Below are positions 51,682-59,858 of a stretch of 64,000 nucleotides of DNA, one piece after another. The notes beneath the pieces were generated by a model. That model saw only the letters and a program-made list of their open reading frames with translations, searched no databases and had not been told where the DNA came from. Made by a program: the position numbers and the translations under genes. The DNA is taken from assembly GCF_000718165.1 (NCBI RefSeq), contig NZ_JOEY01000002.1, positions 310,001 to 374,000 on the forward strand, in the 5' to 3' direction. Each line of letters starts with the position of its first letter. Within the stretch, counting starts at the first letter, position 1. The DNA comes from Streptomyces fulvoviolaceus. GTDB lineage: Bacteria; Actinomycetota; Actinomycetes; Streptomycetales; Streptomycetaceae.

Positions 51682-52709
51682 CGGGTCGTCGGCCTCCTGC
51701 GCAGTGACGGGTCGAGCAGCGCGGGCGGGGTGTCGAACTTCTCGTGCGCGGCCAGATCGGTGCCGGGGGCGACGACGGTGTCGATCGCGTCGAGGACGTC
51801 GGCCGGCAACACGGTGTCGGCGGCGGCGAGTTGTGCGTGCAGGTGATCAGGCGTGCGGGGGCCGATGAGGGCGCTGGTCGCGGCGGGGTGGGCGGTCACG
51901 AAGCCGAGCGCGAGCTGGATCATGGTCAGGCCGGCCTCGTCGGCGATCCCGGCCAGCCGCTCGACGGCGTCGTACCGGGCCTGGTTGGCGGGGAGGGCGG
52001 TGTCGAAGCGTTCCGGCATGAACGCCGAGCGGTTGGTGGTGACCTCCCGTCCCTTGCGGACCGCGCCCGACAGCCACCCCGAGGCCAGCGGGCTCCACAC
52101 CAGCACGCCGAGCCCGTACTCCTCGGCGACCGGCAGCACATGGGCCTCGATGCCACGCTGCAGGATCGAGTAGCTGGGCTGCTCGGTGACATAACGGCTC
52201 AGACGATGCTCGCGAGCGGCCCACTGGGCCTGCACGACGCGGTACGCCGGGAAGGTCGAGGAGCCGAAGTAGCGGATCTTTCCCGCGCGTTGGAGGTCGG
52301 TGAGGGCCGAGAGGGTCTCCTCGTCACCGGTGCGCGGATCCCACCGGTGGACCTGATACAGATCGACGTGGTCGACACCGAGCCGGCGCAGACTGTCGTC
52401 CAGCGCGGTGACCAGCCAACGGCGCGAACTGCCCTGGTGGTTGCGCTCGTCGCCCATCGGCATGGTCGCCTTCGTGGCCAGCACGATGTCGTCGCGACGG
52501 CCGGCGATGGCCTTGCCGACCATCTCCTCCGACTCGCCGGCGCCGTACATGTCGGCGGTGTCGATGAGGTTGACGCCGGCGTCGAGAGCGGCGTCGACGA
52601 TGGCGGTGGCCTCGTCCTGGGTGGTGCGCCCGATCGCGCCGAAGTTCATCGCGCCGAGCGCGAGGGAGCTGACCTGCACGCCGGTGCGGCCCAAGGTGCG
52701 GTACTGCAT
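51678..52709 (-). CDS. Aldo/keto reductase
   Basis: 343 residues, NAD(P)H-dependent TIM-barrel oxidoreductase. Catalytic tetrad region: Asp and Tyr in LIDTADMYGAGESEE, Lys in VLATKATM, His in LYQVHRWDP; cofactor motif at the C-terminal end (ALIGPRTPDHLHAQL). Start at the ATG of MQYRTLGRTG; further upstream the frame runs into the TetR gene. Operon with the broken LLM gene. Controlled in all likelihood by the divergent TetR protein. Confidence 0.93.
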   Translation of the reverse strand: MQYRTLGRTGVQVSSLALGAMNFGAIGRTTQDEATAIVDAALDAGVNLIDTADMYGAGESEEMVGKAIAGRRDDIVLATKATMPMGDERNHQGSSRRWLVTALDDSLRRLGVDHVDLYQVHRWDPRTGDEETLSALTDLQRAGKIRYFGSSTFPAYRVVQAQWAAREHRLSRYVTEQPSYSILQRGIEAHVLPVAEEYGLGVLVWSPLASGWLSGAVRKGREVTTNRSAFMPERFDTALPANQARYDAVERLAGIADEAGLTMIQLALGFVTAHPAATSALIGPRTPDHLHAQLAAADTVLPADVLDAIDTVVAPGTDLAAHEKFDTPPALLDPSLRRRPTTR

Positions 52710-52740
52710 GACGGTGTTCCTCCGTGACATGATGAGTAAA

Positions 52741-52781
52741 CGGAACCTCGTTCCGGAACGACGATACGGAACACCGTTCCG
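52741..52781. promoter_or_regulatory. Twin TetR operators
   Basis: Two 15-base palindromes CGGAAC-N3-GTTCCG at 52741-52755 and 52767-52781 (centres 26 bases apart), in the divergent gap between the reductase and the TetR gene. Confidence 0.8.
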
Positions 52782-52788
52782 TTTAACA

Positions 52789-52840
52789 AGGCTCGGTAGT
52801 GGGGCTCGGCAGTGAGGCTCGGTAGTGAGGCTCGCCAGGG
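52789..52840. repeat. 13-bp tandem repeat, four units
   Basis: Units of AGGCTCGGTAGTG in direct succession between the TetR operators and the TetR start codon. Confidence 0.8.
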
Positions 52841-52854
52841 GAAGGAACGGCACG

Positions 52855-53439
52855 GTGAACGACAGCGACGAGGGTGCGTCCAGGCGCAAGGACGCCCGGC
52901 GCAACAAGGAGACGCTGCTCGACGCGGCCGCCGCGGTCTTCGTCACGTCGGGCGTGGAAGCGCCGGTACGCGACATCGCGGCCGAGGCCGGCGTCGGGCT
53001 CGGCACGATCTACCGCCACTTCCCGACGCGGGCGGATCTCATCATCGCCGTCTACCGGCACCAGGTGGAGGCCTGCGCGGAGGCAGGGCCGGCTCTGCTT
53101 CGGTCCAGCGCGACCCCGCACGCCGCACTGGCCCAGTGGATCGACCACTTCGTCGACTTCCTGGTCACCAAGCACGGCCTCGCCGCCGTACTGCAGTCCG
53201 GCAACGCCGACTTCGACGCGCTGCACGCCTACTTCCTCGACCGCCTCGTGCCCGTGTGCACCCAACTGCTCGAAGCCGCGGCCGCCGCCGGCGAGATCCG
53301 CTCCGCCCTGCAGGCCTACGAACTCATGCGCGGCGTCGGAAACCTCTGCATCGGCGCGGACAGCGACCCCCGCTACGACGCACGCCGACTGGTCGAACTC
53401 CTCATCGCGGGACTGCGTCTGCCGGCCCCTCGGGGCTAG
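52855..53439 (+). CDS. TetR-family repressor
   Basis: 194 residues. Helix-turn-helix at about 12-58 (NKETLLDAAAAVFVTSGVEAPVRDIAAEAGVGLGTIYRHFPTRADL), then an all-helical ligand domain. GTG start with AAGGA nine bases upstream; the frame is open further up but would use the tandem repeat. Divergent from the reductase and next to twin palindromes, which it probably binds. Confidence 0.92.
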   Translation: MNDSDEGASRRKDARRNKETLLDAAAAVFVTSGVEAPVRDIAAEAGVGLGTIYRHFPTRADLIIAVYRHQVEACAEAGPALLRSSATPHAALAQWIDHFVDFLVTKHGLAAVLQSGNADFDALHAYFLDRLVPVCTQLLEAAAAAGEIRSALQAYELMRGVGNLCIGADSDPRYDARRLVELLIAGLRLPAPRG

Positions 53440-53449
53440 TGTCGGGTTC

Positions 53450-54094
53450 ATGGCAATCGACGAGGATGCCCTGCTGGCGGAACAGGTTGCTTACTACCGG
53501 GCCCGCGCTCCCGAGTACGACCGGGTGTACGCCGAGCGCGAGGACCTGCGCGAGCTGCGGCGCGCGGCCGACGACCTCCCGATCACCGGGGACGTCCTGG
53601 AGCTGGCCTGCGGAACCGGACAGTGCACCGGCGCCCTGGCAGCGCGGGCGCGCTCGGTGACCGCCGTCGACGCGTCACCGGAGGTGCTGGGCATCGCCCG
53701 AGCCCGGACCGCCGCGCCCGACGTCCGCTTCGAGCAGGCCGACCTGTTCCGGTGGCGGCCGTCGCGCCGCTACGACACCGTGTTCTTCGCCTTCTGGCTC
53801 TCCCACGTCCCGCCGTCCCGGCTGGGCGACTTCTGGAACACCGTCGCCGCCGCACTCGCGCCCGGCGGCAAAGTCGTCTTCATCGACGAAGGCCCCGCCT
53901 CGGCCGCCCGCGAGGAAGTCGCCTCGGACATACGCCGGCTCGACGACGGCAGCGAGTACCGGATCGTGAAGGTCCTCCACGATCCGGATCAACTCAACGG
54001 GGAACTCGCCGAGTTGGGGTGGTCGGCCGACATCCGCACGCAGGGCGAGTTCATCGTCGGTATCGCGGAACCACGCCCTACGACCGTCCGCTGA
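53450..54094 (+). CDS. SAM-dependent methyltransferase
   Basis: 214 residues, class I fold: motif I VLELACGTGQCTG at about 47-59, acidic loop SVTAVDASPEVL, motif AALAPGGKVVFIDEG. Substrate unknown. TAGTGT, overlapping the TetR stop codon, is seven bases before the ATG, so it has its own leaderless promoter. Its 3' end overlaps the convergent membrane protein gene by 17 bases. Confidence 0.9.
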   Translation: MAIDEDALLAEQVAYYRARAPEYDRVYAEREDLRELRRAADDLPITGDVLELACGTGQCTGALAARARSVTAVDASPEVLGIARARTAAPDVRFEQADLFRWRPSRRYDTVFFAFWLSHVPPSRLGDFWNTVAAALAPGGKVVFIDEGPASAAREEVASDIRRLDDGSEYRIVKVLHDPDQLNGELAELGWSADIRTQGEFIVGIAEPRPTTVR

Positions 54095-54929
54095 CAAGGG
54101 CCCTGCGCCGCAGCGGCTCCGGCCCGCACGCCGCCCACACCAGCACCGCTCCCACCAGCAGCACCGCCCACCGCTGGTGTGCCGCCTCCCAGCGCGGGTC
54201 GCCCACCGCGACGAACAGGTCCCAGCGGCCGGGCAGGAGCAGCGGGGCCAGGGTCGCCGTGGTCAGGAGGGCGGCCGCGACCGACGGGCCCGGTTCGGGT
54301 TCGTCCGAGAGGCGGACGGCCGTGGCCGCGGCGGCCAGGGCGAGGGCGATCGTCGCCGCCGCCTCCAGGGTGATCGCGCCCACCGGGGGGCGGGCCCCCG
54401 CCGGGACGAGAGCCAGCGCCGCCGTCCACCACAGCGCGGCCACCGGGGCGACCAGCGCCACCCGCAGCCCCGTCCGCACCCAACGCCGGGTCGTCACAGG
54501 GGTGGTGACGTGCCGGGCGGGGTCGTCCAGGAGGAAGGTCAGGCCCAGGGCGAAGGCGAGGGCCGCGGCGCGGAGGAGATTGAGGCCCAGCCACGCGTCC
54601 GGCGGACCGGACGTCAGCCGGGGCAACCCCACGACCAGCAGTCCTACGGCCGCCCCCGCGCCCAACGCCCACCACGGCACCGTACGTGCCACGGGCCGGA
54701 CCAGCGCCGTCCCCCTCATTTTGTCGGCTCCTCTCATTTTGTCGGCTCCTCTCAATTTGTCGGCTCCCCTCAACTGTTCGCTCCCACCAGGGAGCTCCGC
54801 CCCCCTGGCCCCGGCCAATGCCCGCACTTCCCCACGCTTGGCTGCGCTCGCGCGGGGGACCCCCATCCCGACTCGGTCGGCCAAGAAGTGAACCTCCACA
54901 GTCCCGTCCACTCCCCCTACCAGGTTCAT
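54078..54929 (-). CDS. Membrane protein at the end of a sigma/ABC operon
   Basis: About 283 residues from the ATG at 54929; the true start is unclear. Six or so hydrophobic helices from VPWWALGAGAAVGLLVVGLP to WAVLLVGAVLVWAAC. Upstream of the first helix the frame crosses a dispersed repeat (54827-54872) and an 18-bp tandem repeat that offers four in-frame starts (TTG 54773, TTG 54755, ATG 54737, ATG 54719), each with its own AGGAG-like site. The IS200/IS605 element separates it from the ABC genes at 56642-59031, to whose operon it probably belonged. Confidence 0.7.
   Translation of the reverse strand: MNLVGGVDGTVEVHFLADRVGMGVPRASAAKRGEVRALAGARGAELPGGSEQLRGADKLRGADKMRGADKMRGTALVRPVARTVPWWALGAGAAVGLLVVGLPRLTSGPPDAWLGLNLLRAAALAFALGLTFLLDDPARHVTTPVTTRRWVRTGLRVALVAPVAALWWTAALALVPAGARPPVGAITLEAAATIALALAAAATAVRLSDEPEPGPSVAAALLTTATLAPLLLPGRWDLFVAVGDPRWEAAHQRWAVLLVGAVLVWAACGPEPLRRRALVSGRS
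54718..54790 (-). repeat. 18-bp tandem repeat carrying ribosome site and start codon
   Basis: GAGAGGAGCCGACAAAATG-type units, about three and a half copies, in frame with the membrane protein. Each unit contains AGGAG and, eight bases on, ATG or TTG. Confidence 0.8.
54827..54872. repeat. Dispersed palindromic repeat (family A), diverged copy
   Basis: CCCCACGCTTGGCTGCGCTC then GCGCGGGGGACCCCCAT; compare 50499-50539. Confidence 0.6.
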
Positions 54930-54996
54930 CGGCTTCACCTCCGCCGTTCACGGCGGAGCGTCGGGGTGGCGTTCCGGCGGAGCCGGGCGGTGCAGG

Positions 54997-55287
54997 TCAG
55001 GTCGGGCGTTGCTGCTGTCGGATGTACTGCTTGACGATGGTGAGGGGTGCTCCGCCGCAGGAGGCTGCGAAGTAGGAGCCGGACCAGAAGCGTCCGCCCC
55101 ACAAGTGGCGGCGTACGTGGGGTTCGAACTCCTGGCGCAGGCGGCGTGAGGAAACGCCCTTGAGAGAGTTCACCAGCTTCGACAGGGCGACCTTGGGCGG
55201 ATAGTGCACCAGGAGATGGACGTGAAGGTTGTAGATCACTTGTCGACCGGTTCTGACGTCTTTGTTTGGCTTCCACCTCGGTGACAT
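54997..55287 (-). pseudogene. tnpA: TnpA (Y1 transposase) with an internal deletion
   Basis: 96 residues instead of about 140. The start (MSPRWKPNKDVRTGRQVIYN) and end (HLWGGRFWSGSYFAASCGG ... IVKQYIRQQQ with the catalytic Tyr) are normal. LHVHL, which normally leads to the first core strands, joins directly to LVHYPP, which follows the HUH motif. About 45 residues are missing in frame, as expected from recombination between two HVHL-coding stretches. A single HVH motif survives, but the fold must be broken, so it is probably inactive. Confidence 0.85.
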
Positions 55288-55293
55288 AAACCA

Positions 55294-56607
55294 ATGTCAA
55301 TGTCCCGTTCCGTGAAGCAACAGGACGGTCAACAGGGGCTGGTGAAGCGGCAGTTCGGGCATCGCGCCCGACTGGCACTCACCCCTGCCCAGGTGGCGGT
55401 CCTGGACGGGCAGGCACATGCGGCCCGTACCACCTGGAACCTGCTGCACGACTGGTGGACGATGCTGCCCAGGGCCAAGCGGACCCTGGCGGCGGCCGAC
55501 AGGGTGATCCGGCAGGGCCGGGCCGAGCTCGACTGGCTCGGGGTGCTGCCCGCGCAGTCCGCCCAGGCGGTGCTCAAGACCTACTTCCGGGCGTGGCGGA
55601 ACTGCTGGGAAGGACGGGCGGGGGCCCCGGAGTTCAAGTCCCGCATCCGCACGAAGCTGAGCGTCGACATCCCGCAGGGCCGTGACCTCCACGTAGTGCG
55701 GGTGCACCGCCGGTGGGGCATGGTCACTATCCCCAAGCTCGGCCGGGTCCGCTTCCGCTGGACCAAGGACCTCCCGGTCGGTAGGGGTGCGGACAAGAAC
55801 AACAGGATCACCGGGGCCAGGCTGGTCAAGGACGCTCTGGGCTGGCACATCGCCTTCCGCGTCCAGGCCCTGACCAAAGCCCCCGCCGAACATCCGGGGC
55901 CCGAGGTCGGCATCGACGCCGGGGTCACCATCCCACTGGCCCTGTCCGACGGCGAAAGAGCCGAGCACGACCCCTGGCTGTCCAAGAAGGAGGAGGCCCG
56001 CTTGCTGTCCTTCGAGCAGCGCGCCGCCCGCCGTAAGGAGCACCGGAAGAAGGGCGAGCGAACCAGCCGCCGCCTGCACAGGACGTACGACCAGATCGCC
56101 CGCATCCGCGCGACAGCCAAGCGCCGACGCGAGGACTGGCAGCACAAAACCACCACCGCCATCGCGCACACATACGGCACGGTGGCGGTCGAAGCACTCC
56201 CCATCACGAACATGACCAAGTCCGCCAAAGGCACCATCGAGCAGCCAGGCAAGAACGTCGCGCAGAAGGCAGGCCTCAACCGCTCGATCCTCGGCGAGGC
56301 CTGGGGGCACACCGTGCAGCTGCTGGCGTACAAACTCGCCCAGCGGGGCGGACTTCTGGCCGAAGTTCCCGCCCCGGGGACGTCCCAGGAGTGTTCCAAG
56401 TGCCACACGGTGACACCGGGCAGCCGGAGGAACCAGGCCGAGTTCGTGTGCAACAACCCCGCGTGCGGCTGGGAAGGCAACGCCGATCACAACGCCGCCC
56501 GCACCGTGCTTCACCGATACCGGACGGGCCACGCGCTCGTCCCGGCTGCCGGGAGGGCAGTCGTCAGGCGCGCTGGTCACGGCGTCAAACCAGCCACCGC
56601 AAGGTAG
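55294..56607 (+). CDS. tnpB: TnpB RNA-guided endonuclease
   Basis: 437 residues, full length. RuvC residues are intact: Asp208 (VGIDAGV), Glu300 (AVEALPITNM), Asp398 (NADHNAAR). The zinc ribbon is Cys367/Cys370 (CSKC) and Cys386/Cys391 (CNNPAC). An N-terminal wedge domain and a Lys/Arg-rich helical part (240-285) are present. TnpB uses an omega RNA made from the element's right end to cut the empty target site and retain the element. ATG is six bases from the divergent tnpA start. Confidence 0.95.
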   Translation: MSMSRSVKQQDGQQGLVKRQFGHRARLALTPAQVAVLDGQAHAARTTWNLLHDWWTMLPRAKRTLAAADRVIRQGRAELDWLGVLPAQSAQAVLKTYFRAWRNCWEGRAGAPEFKSRIRTKLSVDIPQGRDLHVVRVHRRWGMVTIPKLGRVRFRWTKDLPVGRGADKNNRITGARLVKDALGWHIAFRVQALTKAPAEHPGPEVGIDAGVTIPLALSDGERAEHDPWLSKKEEARLLSFEQRAARRKEHRKKGERTSRRLHRTYDQIARIRATAKRRREDWQHKTTTAIAHTYGTVAVEALPITNMTKSAKGTIEQPGKNVAQKAGLNRSILGEAWGHTVQLLAYKLAQRGGLLAEVPAPGTSQECSKCHTVTPGSRRNQAEFVCNNPACGWEGNADHNAARTVLHRYRTGHALVPAAGRAVVRRAGHGVKPATAR

Positions 56608-56645
56608 GTAGGAATCTCCCCCACTCACGGGGGAGAGAGCTTCAA
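56500..56645 (+). ncRNA. Predicted omega RNA (reRNA) at the right end of the IS
   Basis: Position by family rule: the guide scaffold overlaps the tnpB 3' end and ends at the right terminus, with hairpin 56615-56636 near its 3' end. The guide would be the first bases beyond about 56645, inside the neighbouring permease gene's 3' end. Boundaries inferred, not seen. Confidence 0.5.
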
Positions 56646-58171
56646 TCACACTCATCCGCCCCCTTCGGCACCTCGACCCCCAGCACCCGAGCCACCTCGG
56701 CCGTCGTGACTCCCGAGGCCGTCAGCTCGGCCCAGTTCTTCTTCACCGCGGCCGTCACCTCGGCCCGCGGCCGGGACAGCAACTCCCGTACGACATCCGT
56801 CTGTCCGGCGGACATCGACAGCGAGTCGGTCGGCGCCAGGACGATCGAGGAGCCGGCCGTGCTGTCGTCGAGGCGGACGTTACGGAGGGAGGTCATCGGG
56901 TCGGAGGCACCCCCCAGTGCCAGCCACATGACCGTGACCATGCGGCCGTCGCACAGCTCGCTGCCCTTGGACTCGGTGCCCGCCACCAGGACGGAGGCGA
57001 CCGCCACCGAGAACTCCGGGACCCGGTTGCCGCCCCAGCGGGTGCCGACGGTGACCTGCCCGGAGTCCTTGAGCGGGTCCAGAGCGCCGTCGCCGGTGAG
57101 GCCGTAGCGCGCCTCGACCCGCTGCCGTACGAGCAACTGTTCCGAAGCCGCCGAGCCGCCCGCGAGGGACTGGACCCGGTCCACGGCCCCCGCCCAGGTA
57201 CCCACCCGGCCCGTCCACTCGGGAAAGAAACAGTACTTCGAGCCGTCACGCCCCACGCACGTCTCGTCCTCCGCCGGTGCCACCGACGCCTGCTTCCGCG
57301 CCGCCGTCAGTTCCGGCGAGACGCCTCCGGACTGGCCGACCGCACCCGCCAGCGTCAGCGCCACCGCACCGGCCGCCCCCGCCTTCAGCACCCGGGAGCG
57401 GCCGCCGCCCACCAGCACCGCACCCACCGCCGCCAGCAGCGCCAGCCCCGTCAGATACAGCGCGTGCCACGCGGCCGGCCGACCGATCAGCTCCGACGGC
57501 AGCGTGTTCGTGCTGGCCTCGCTCACAACCGGCATCAGCCAGCGGCTCCACTCCGCGTCGCCCGTGCCCGCGGCGACGAAGATGAAGAAGGCGAAGATGC
57601 CGATCACGATGACCGGCGCGGCGAACACCGACGGGATGAGCCGGGCCGCCAGGACGCCCGCGGCACCGCAGAGCAGCACGTACAGAGGGCCGACGGCCAG
57701 TTCGGCGGGCGAGCCGTGGCCCACCGCGCCCGGCCTGAGCGCCTGCACCATGAACTCGGCCAGCACGATCAGCGCCGTCATCACCGCGAACGGCACGACG
57801 GACAGCACGTGCGCGACCGTACGCCGCCACGACTCCATGACCAGCACCTCGAACTGCCGGTCCGTACCGCGTCGGCGGGAGCGCAGCGCGGCCCGGTTGA
57901 CGCAGACGAACAGCGCGATCCCGAAGAGCGCCGAACCGGACTGCGTAGCGCGGTCGGCGTCCTGGAGGGCCGGGAAGGCGTCCATGCCCTCACGGCCGTT
58001 GAACAGCGACCAGCCGGTGAGGCCGAGATACAGGGCGAGCGTGGCCAGCACCGGGATGTACCAGAGCAGGTCGCGTGTCTCGAAGCGGGCCAGCGCGAAC
58101 ACGGCGGCCCACGAGCGGCGCGCCTGGTCATCCCCCACGGAGGGAGCCGTTCTCTCCATGACCGTGCTCAC
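56642..58171 (-). CDS. ABC transporter permease (ABC-2-like), operon of an ECF sigma factor
   Basis: 509 residues. Hydrophobic helices are grouped at 30-50, 80-95, 120-150, 165-230 and 255-300, then an extracytoplasmic part of about 200 residues with Cys residues (ETCVGRDG, KYCFFPEW, SELCDGR). GTG start overlapping the ATPase stop (GTGA). Its stop codon lies within the right end of the IS element, so its last residues may have been changed by the insertion. Confidence 0.83.
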   Translation of the reverse strand: MSTVMERTAPSVGDDQARRSWAAVFALARFETRDLLWYIPVLATLALYLGLTGWSLFNGREGMDAFPALQDADRATQSGSALFGIALFVCVNRAALRSRRRGTDRQFEVLVMESWRRTVAHVLSVVPFAVMTALIVLAEFMVQALRPGAVGHGSPAELAVGPLYVLLCGAAGVLAARLIPSVFAAPVIVIGIFAFFIFVAAGTGDAEWSRWLMPVVSEASTNTLPSELIGRPAAWHALYLTGLALLAAVGAVLVGGGRSRVLKAGAAGAVALTLAGAVGQSGGVSPELTAARKQASVAPAEDETCVGRDGSKYCFFPEWTGRVGTWAGAVDRVQSLAGGSAASEQLLVRQRVEARYGLTGDGALDPLKDSGQVTVGTRWGGNRVPEFSVAVASVLVAGTESKGSELCDGRMVTVMWLALGGASDPMTSLRNVRLDDSTAGSSIVLAPTDSLSMSAGQTDVVRELLSRPRAEVTAAVKKNWAELTASGVTTAEVARVLGVEVPKGADECD

Positions 58172-59031
58172 GCCGCCACCTCCGCGCCCGCACCGTCGAG
58201 AGTGAGCAGGTAGCCGTCCTCCAGGGTCGGTTCGAGGAGGTCGGCACCGGCCGGCGGATCGCCTACGTTGCGGAAGGAGCCGGTGCCCGTGCGCCAGCCC
58301 GCCTTCGCACCCGGGTCGCGCTCCGTGCTGCTCCACACCCGCCCCGCCGCCCGTGCGGTCAGCTCGGCGGGGGTGCCCTCGAAGCGCACCTGGCCGCCCG
58401 CCATCACCACGACCCGGTGGCAGAGCATCGCCACGTCCTCCGTCTGGTGGGTGGAGAGCAGAACCGTCCGGCCCTCGCCCGCCTGCGCGATCAACTCCCG
58501 AAAGCGCATGCGCTGTTCGGGGTCGAGGCCGACCGTCGGCTCGTCGAGCACCAGGAAGCCCGGGTCGCCCACGAGCGCCGCCGCCAGCGCGACCCGCTGC
58601 CGCATCCCGCCGGACAGCTTCTTGATCCGCCGGCCGCGTACGTCGCCGAGGTCGACTCCCTCCAGCACCCGCCGCACCTCGCGATGGCGTGCGGTGCGGT
58701 CGGTCAGCTCCTTCAGGATCGCGACGTAGTCGACGAACTCGAAGGCCGTGAAGTCCGGGTGGAAGCCGGGGGTCTGGGGGAGGTAGCCGAGCGAGCGGCG
58801 TACCTCCTGGCGGCCGCGGGACGTGCTCGGGTCGTGGCCGAGGACGGTGAAGGCACCCCGGTCGGGCGGGACGGCCGTGGCCAGGACCCTCAACAGGGTC
58901 GTCTTTCCGGCCCCGTTGGGACCCAGCAGGCCGGTCACGCCCGGGGTCAGCCGCAGCGACACGTCGTCCAGGGCGCGGGTGCCGCCGTAGCGGAGACTCA
59001 GCCCGGAGGCGGAGACGGTCGGGGTGGTCAT
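58168..59031 (-). CDS. ABC transporter ATPase
   Basis: 287 residues. Walker A GPNGAGKTT, Q-loop LPQTPG, signature LSGGMRQR, Walker B FLVLDEPTVGLD, H-loop STHQ. C-terminal extension of about 70 residues typical of ABC-2 drug or lipid transport ATPases. Overlaps both neighbours by four bases. Confidence 0.93.
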   Translation of the reverse strand: MTTPTVSASGLSLRYGGTRALDDVSLRLTPGVTGLLGPNGAGKTTLLRVLATAVPPDRGAFTVLGHDPSTSRGRQEVRRSLGYLPQTPGFHPDFTAFEFVDYVAILKELTDRTARHREVRRVLEGVDLGDVRGRRIKKLSGGMRQRVALAAALVGDPGFLVLDEPTVGLDPEQRMRFRELIAQAGEGRTVLLSTHQTEDVAMLCHRVVVMAGGQVRFEGTPAELTARAAGRVWSSTERDPGAKAGWRTGTGSFRNVGDPPAGADLLEPTLEDGYLLTLDGAGAEVAA

Positions 59032-59858
59032 TCGGCGCTCCCGTTGAAGAGGTCGAAGCGGTCACGGAGGAGGAAGAGCAGCCCGGCGGCGAGCGCGGCG
59101 ACCGCCGCGGCCACGCCCTGTCCGGCCGCGGTGAACGGCGCGAGCGGATCGCCCGCCGAGGTCTGCTGGGCGTGCGTGATCAGCAGCAGCGCGACCCACG
59201 AGCCGCCGACCAGGGACGGCGCGAGCACCGGACCGAGGCGGGCCGTGAGCGCCAGCCCGGTCATGGTGAGGGCGAGCGCGGGCAGCAGCCAGGCCAGCGC
59301 GCGCAGGCCGTAGCCGGGCAGGGCGAGGGTCGCGAGCCCGTTGAGACCGAGTCCGGCGACCAGCACGGCGACCGTACGGATCATCAGCAGCCGGAAGCCG
59401 TGCATCGGCGCCACGACGGCCATCTCGTACGTCGGGTCGAGCGCGGGGCCGTAGGAGAGGGCCACCCCGGCGAGGGGAAGGAGGGGCGCGAGGGCGAGGA
59501 ACAGGGTCGGCGAGTCGGTCGAACGGACCGCCAGCACCGTCGTCAGCAGCAGGAACACGACCGACGCCAGCCAGGACCGGCGCAGTACCGGGGTGGCCGC
59601 GAGCAGCCGCGCGATGTGGTCGGCGATGCCGAGGCGCATGAGCAGCGACTCCAGCAACCCCGGCCGCGGGGCGTCCAGTTCGGCGTCGAGGCGCTCCCAG
59701 CCCTCGTCGAGCGCGACCGGGTCGCTCACTTCGGCGAGCCCCGCCCGGCACTCGGCGCAGGCGATCAGGTGGGTGTCGGCGGACCAGAGGAGGGGAGCGG
59801 TCAACTCGCCCTGCGCGTAGGCCCGTAGATCTTCTTCGGCCACATGCCAGGTACTCAT
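59028..59858 (-). CDS. Zinc-finger membrane protein, probable anti-sigma factor
   Basis: 276 residues. The N-terminal zf-HC2-like motif is H-x3-C-x2-C (THLIACAECRAGL) near residues 30-40, typical of ZAS anti-sigma domains. It is followed by six membrane helices (LASVVFLLLTTVLAV to VAALAAGLLFLL). Starts within the sigma gene's stop, so the pair is coupled. The fusion of a ZAS domain to a multi-pass membrane body is somewhat unusual. Confidence 0.85.
   Translation of the reverse strand: MSTWHVAEEDLRAYAQGELTAPLLWSADTHLIACAECRAGLAEVSDPVALDEGWERLDAELDAPRPGLLESLLMRLGIADHIARLLAATPVLRRSWLASVVFLLLTTVLAVRSTDSPTLFLALAPLLPLAGVALSYGPALDPTYEMAVVAPMHGFRLLMIRTVAVLVAGLGLNGLATLALPGYGLRALAWLLPALALTMTGLALTARLGPVLAPSLVGGSWVALLLITHAQQTSAGDPLAPFTAAGQGVAAAVAALAAGLLFLLRDRFDLFNGSAE

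Larger units (their letters stand above)
54930..56645. mobile_element. IS200/IS605-family insertion sequence
   Basis: Divergent tnpA and tnpB between subterminal hairpins: left CTCCGCC-GTTCAC-GGCGGAG (54939-54958) and right TCTCCCCC-ACTCAC-GGGGGAGA (56615-56636), with matching TCAC loops. No target duplication is expected for this family. It lies between two same-strand membrane-protein genes. Exact ends are uncertain by about ten bases. Confidence 0.88.
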
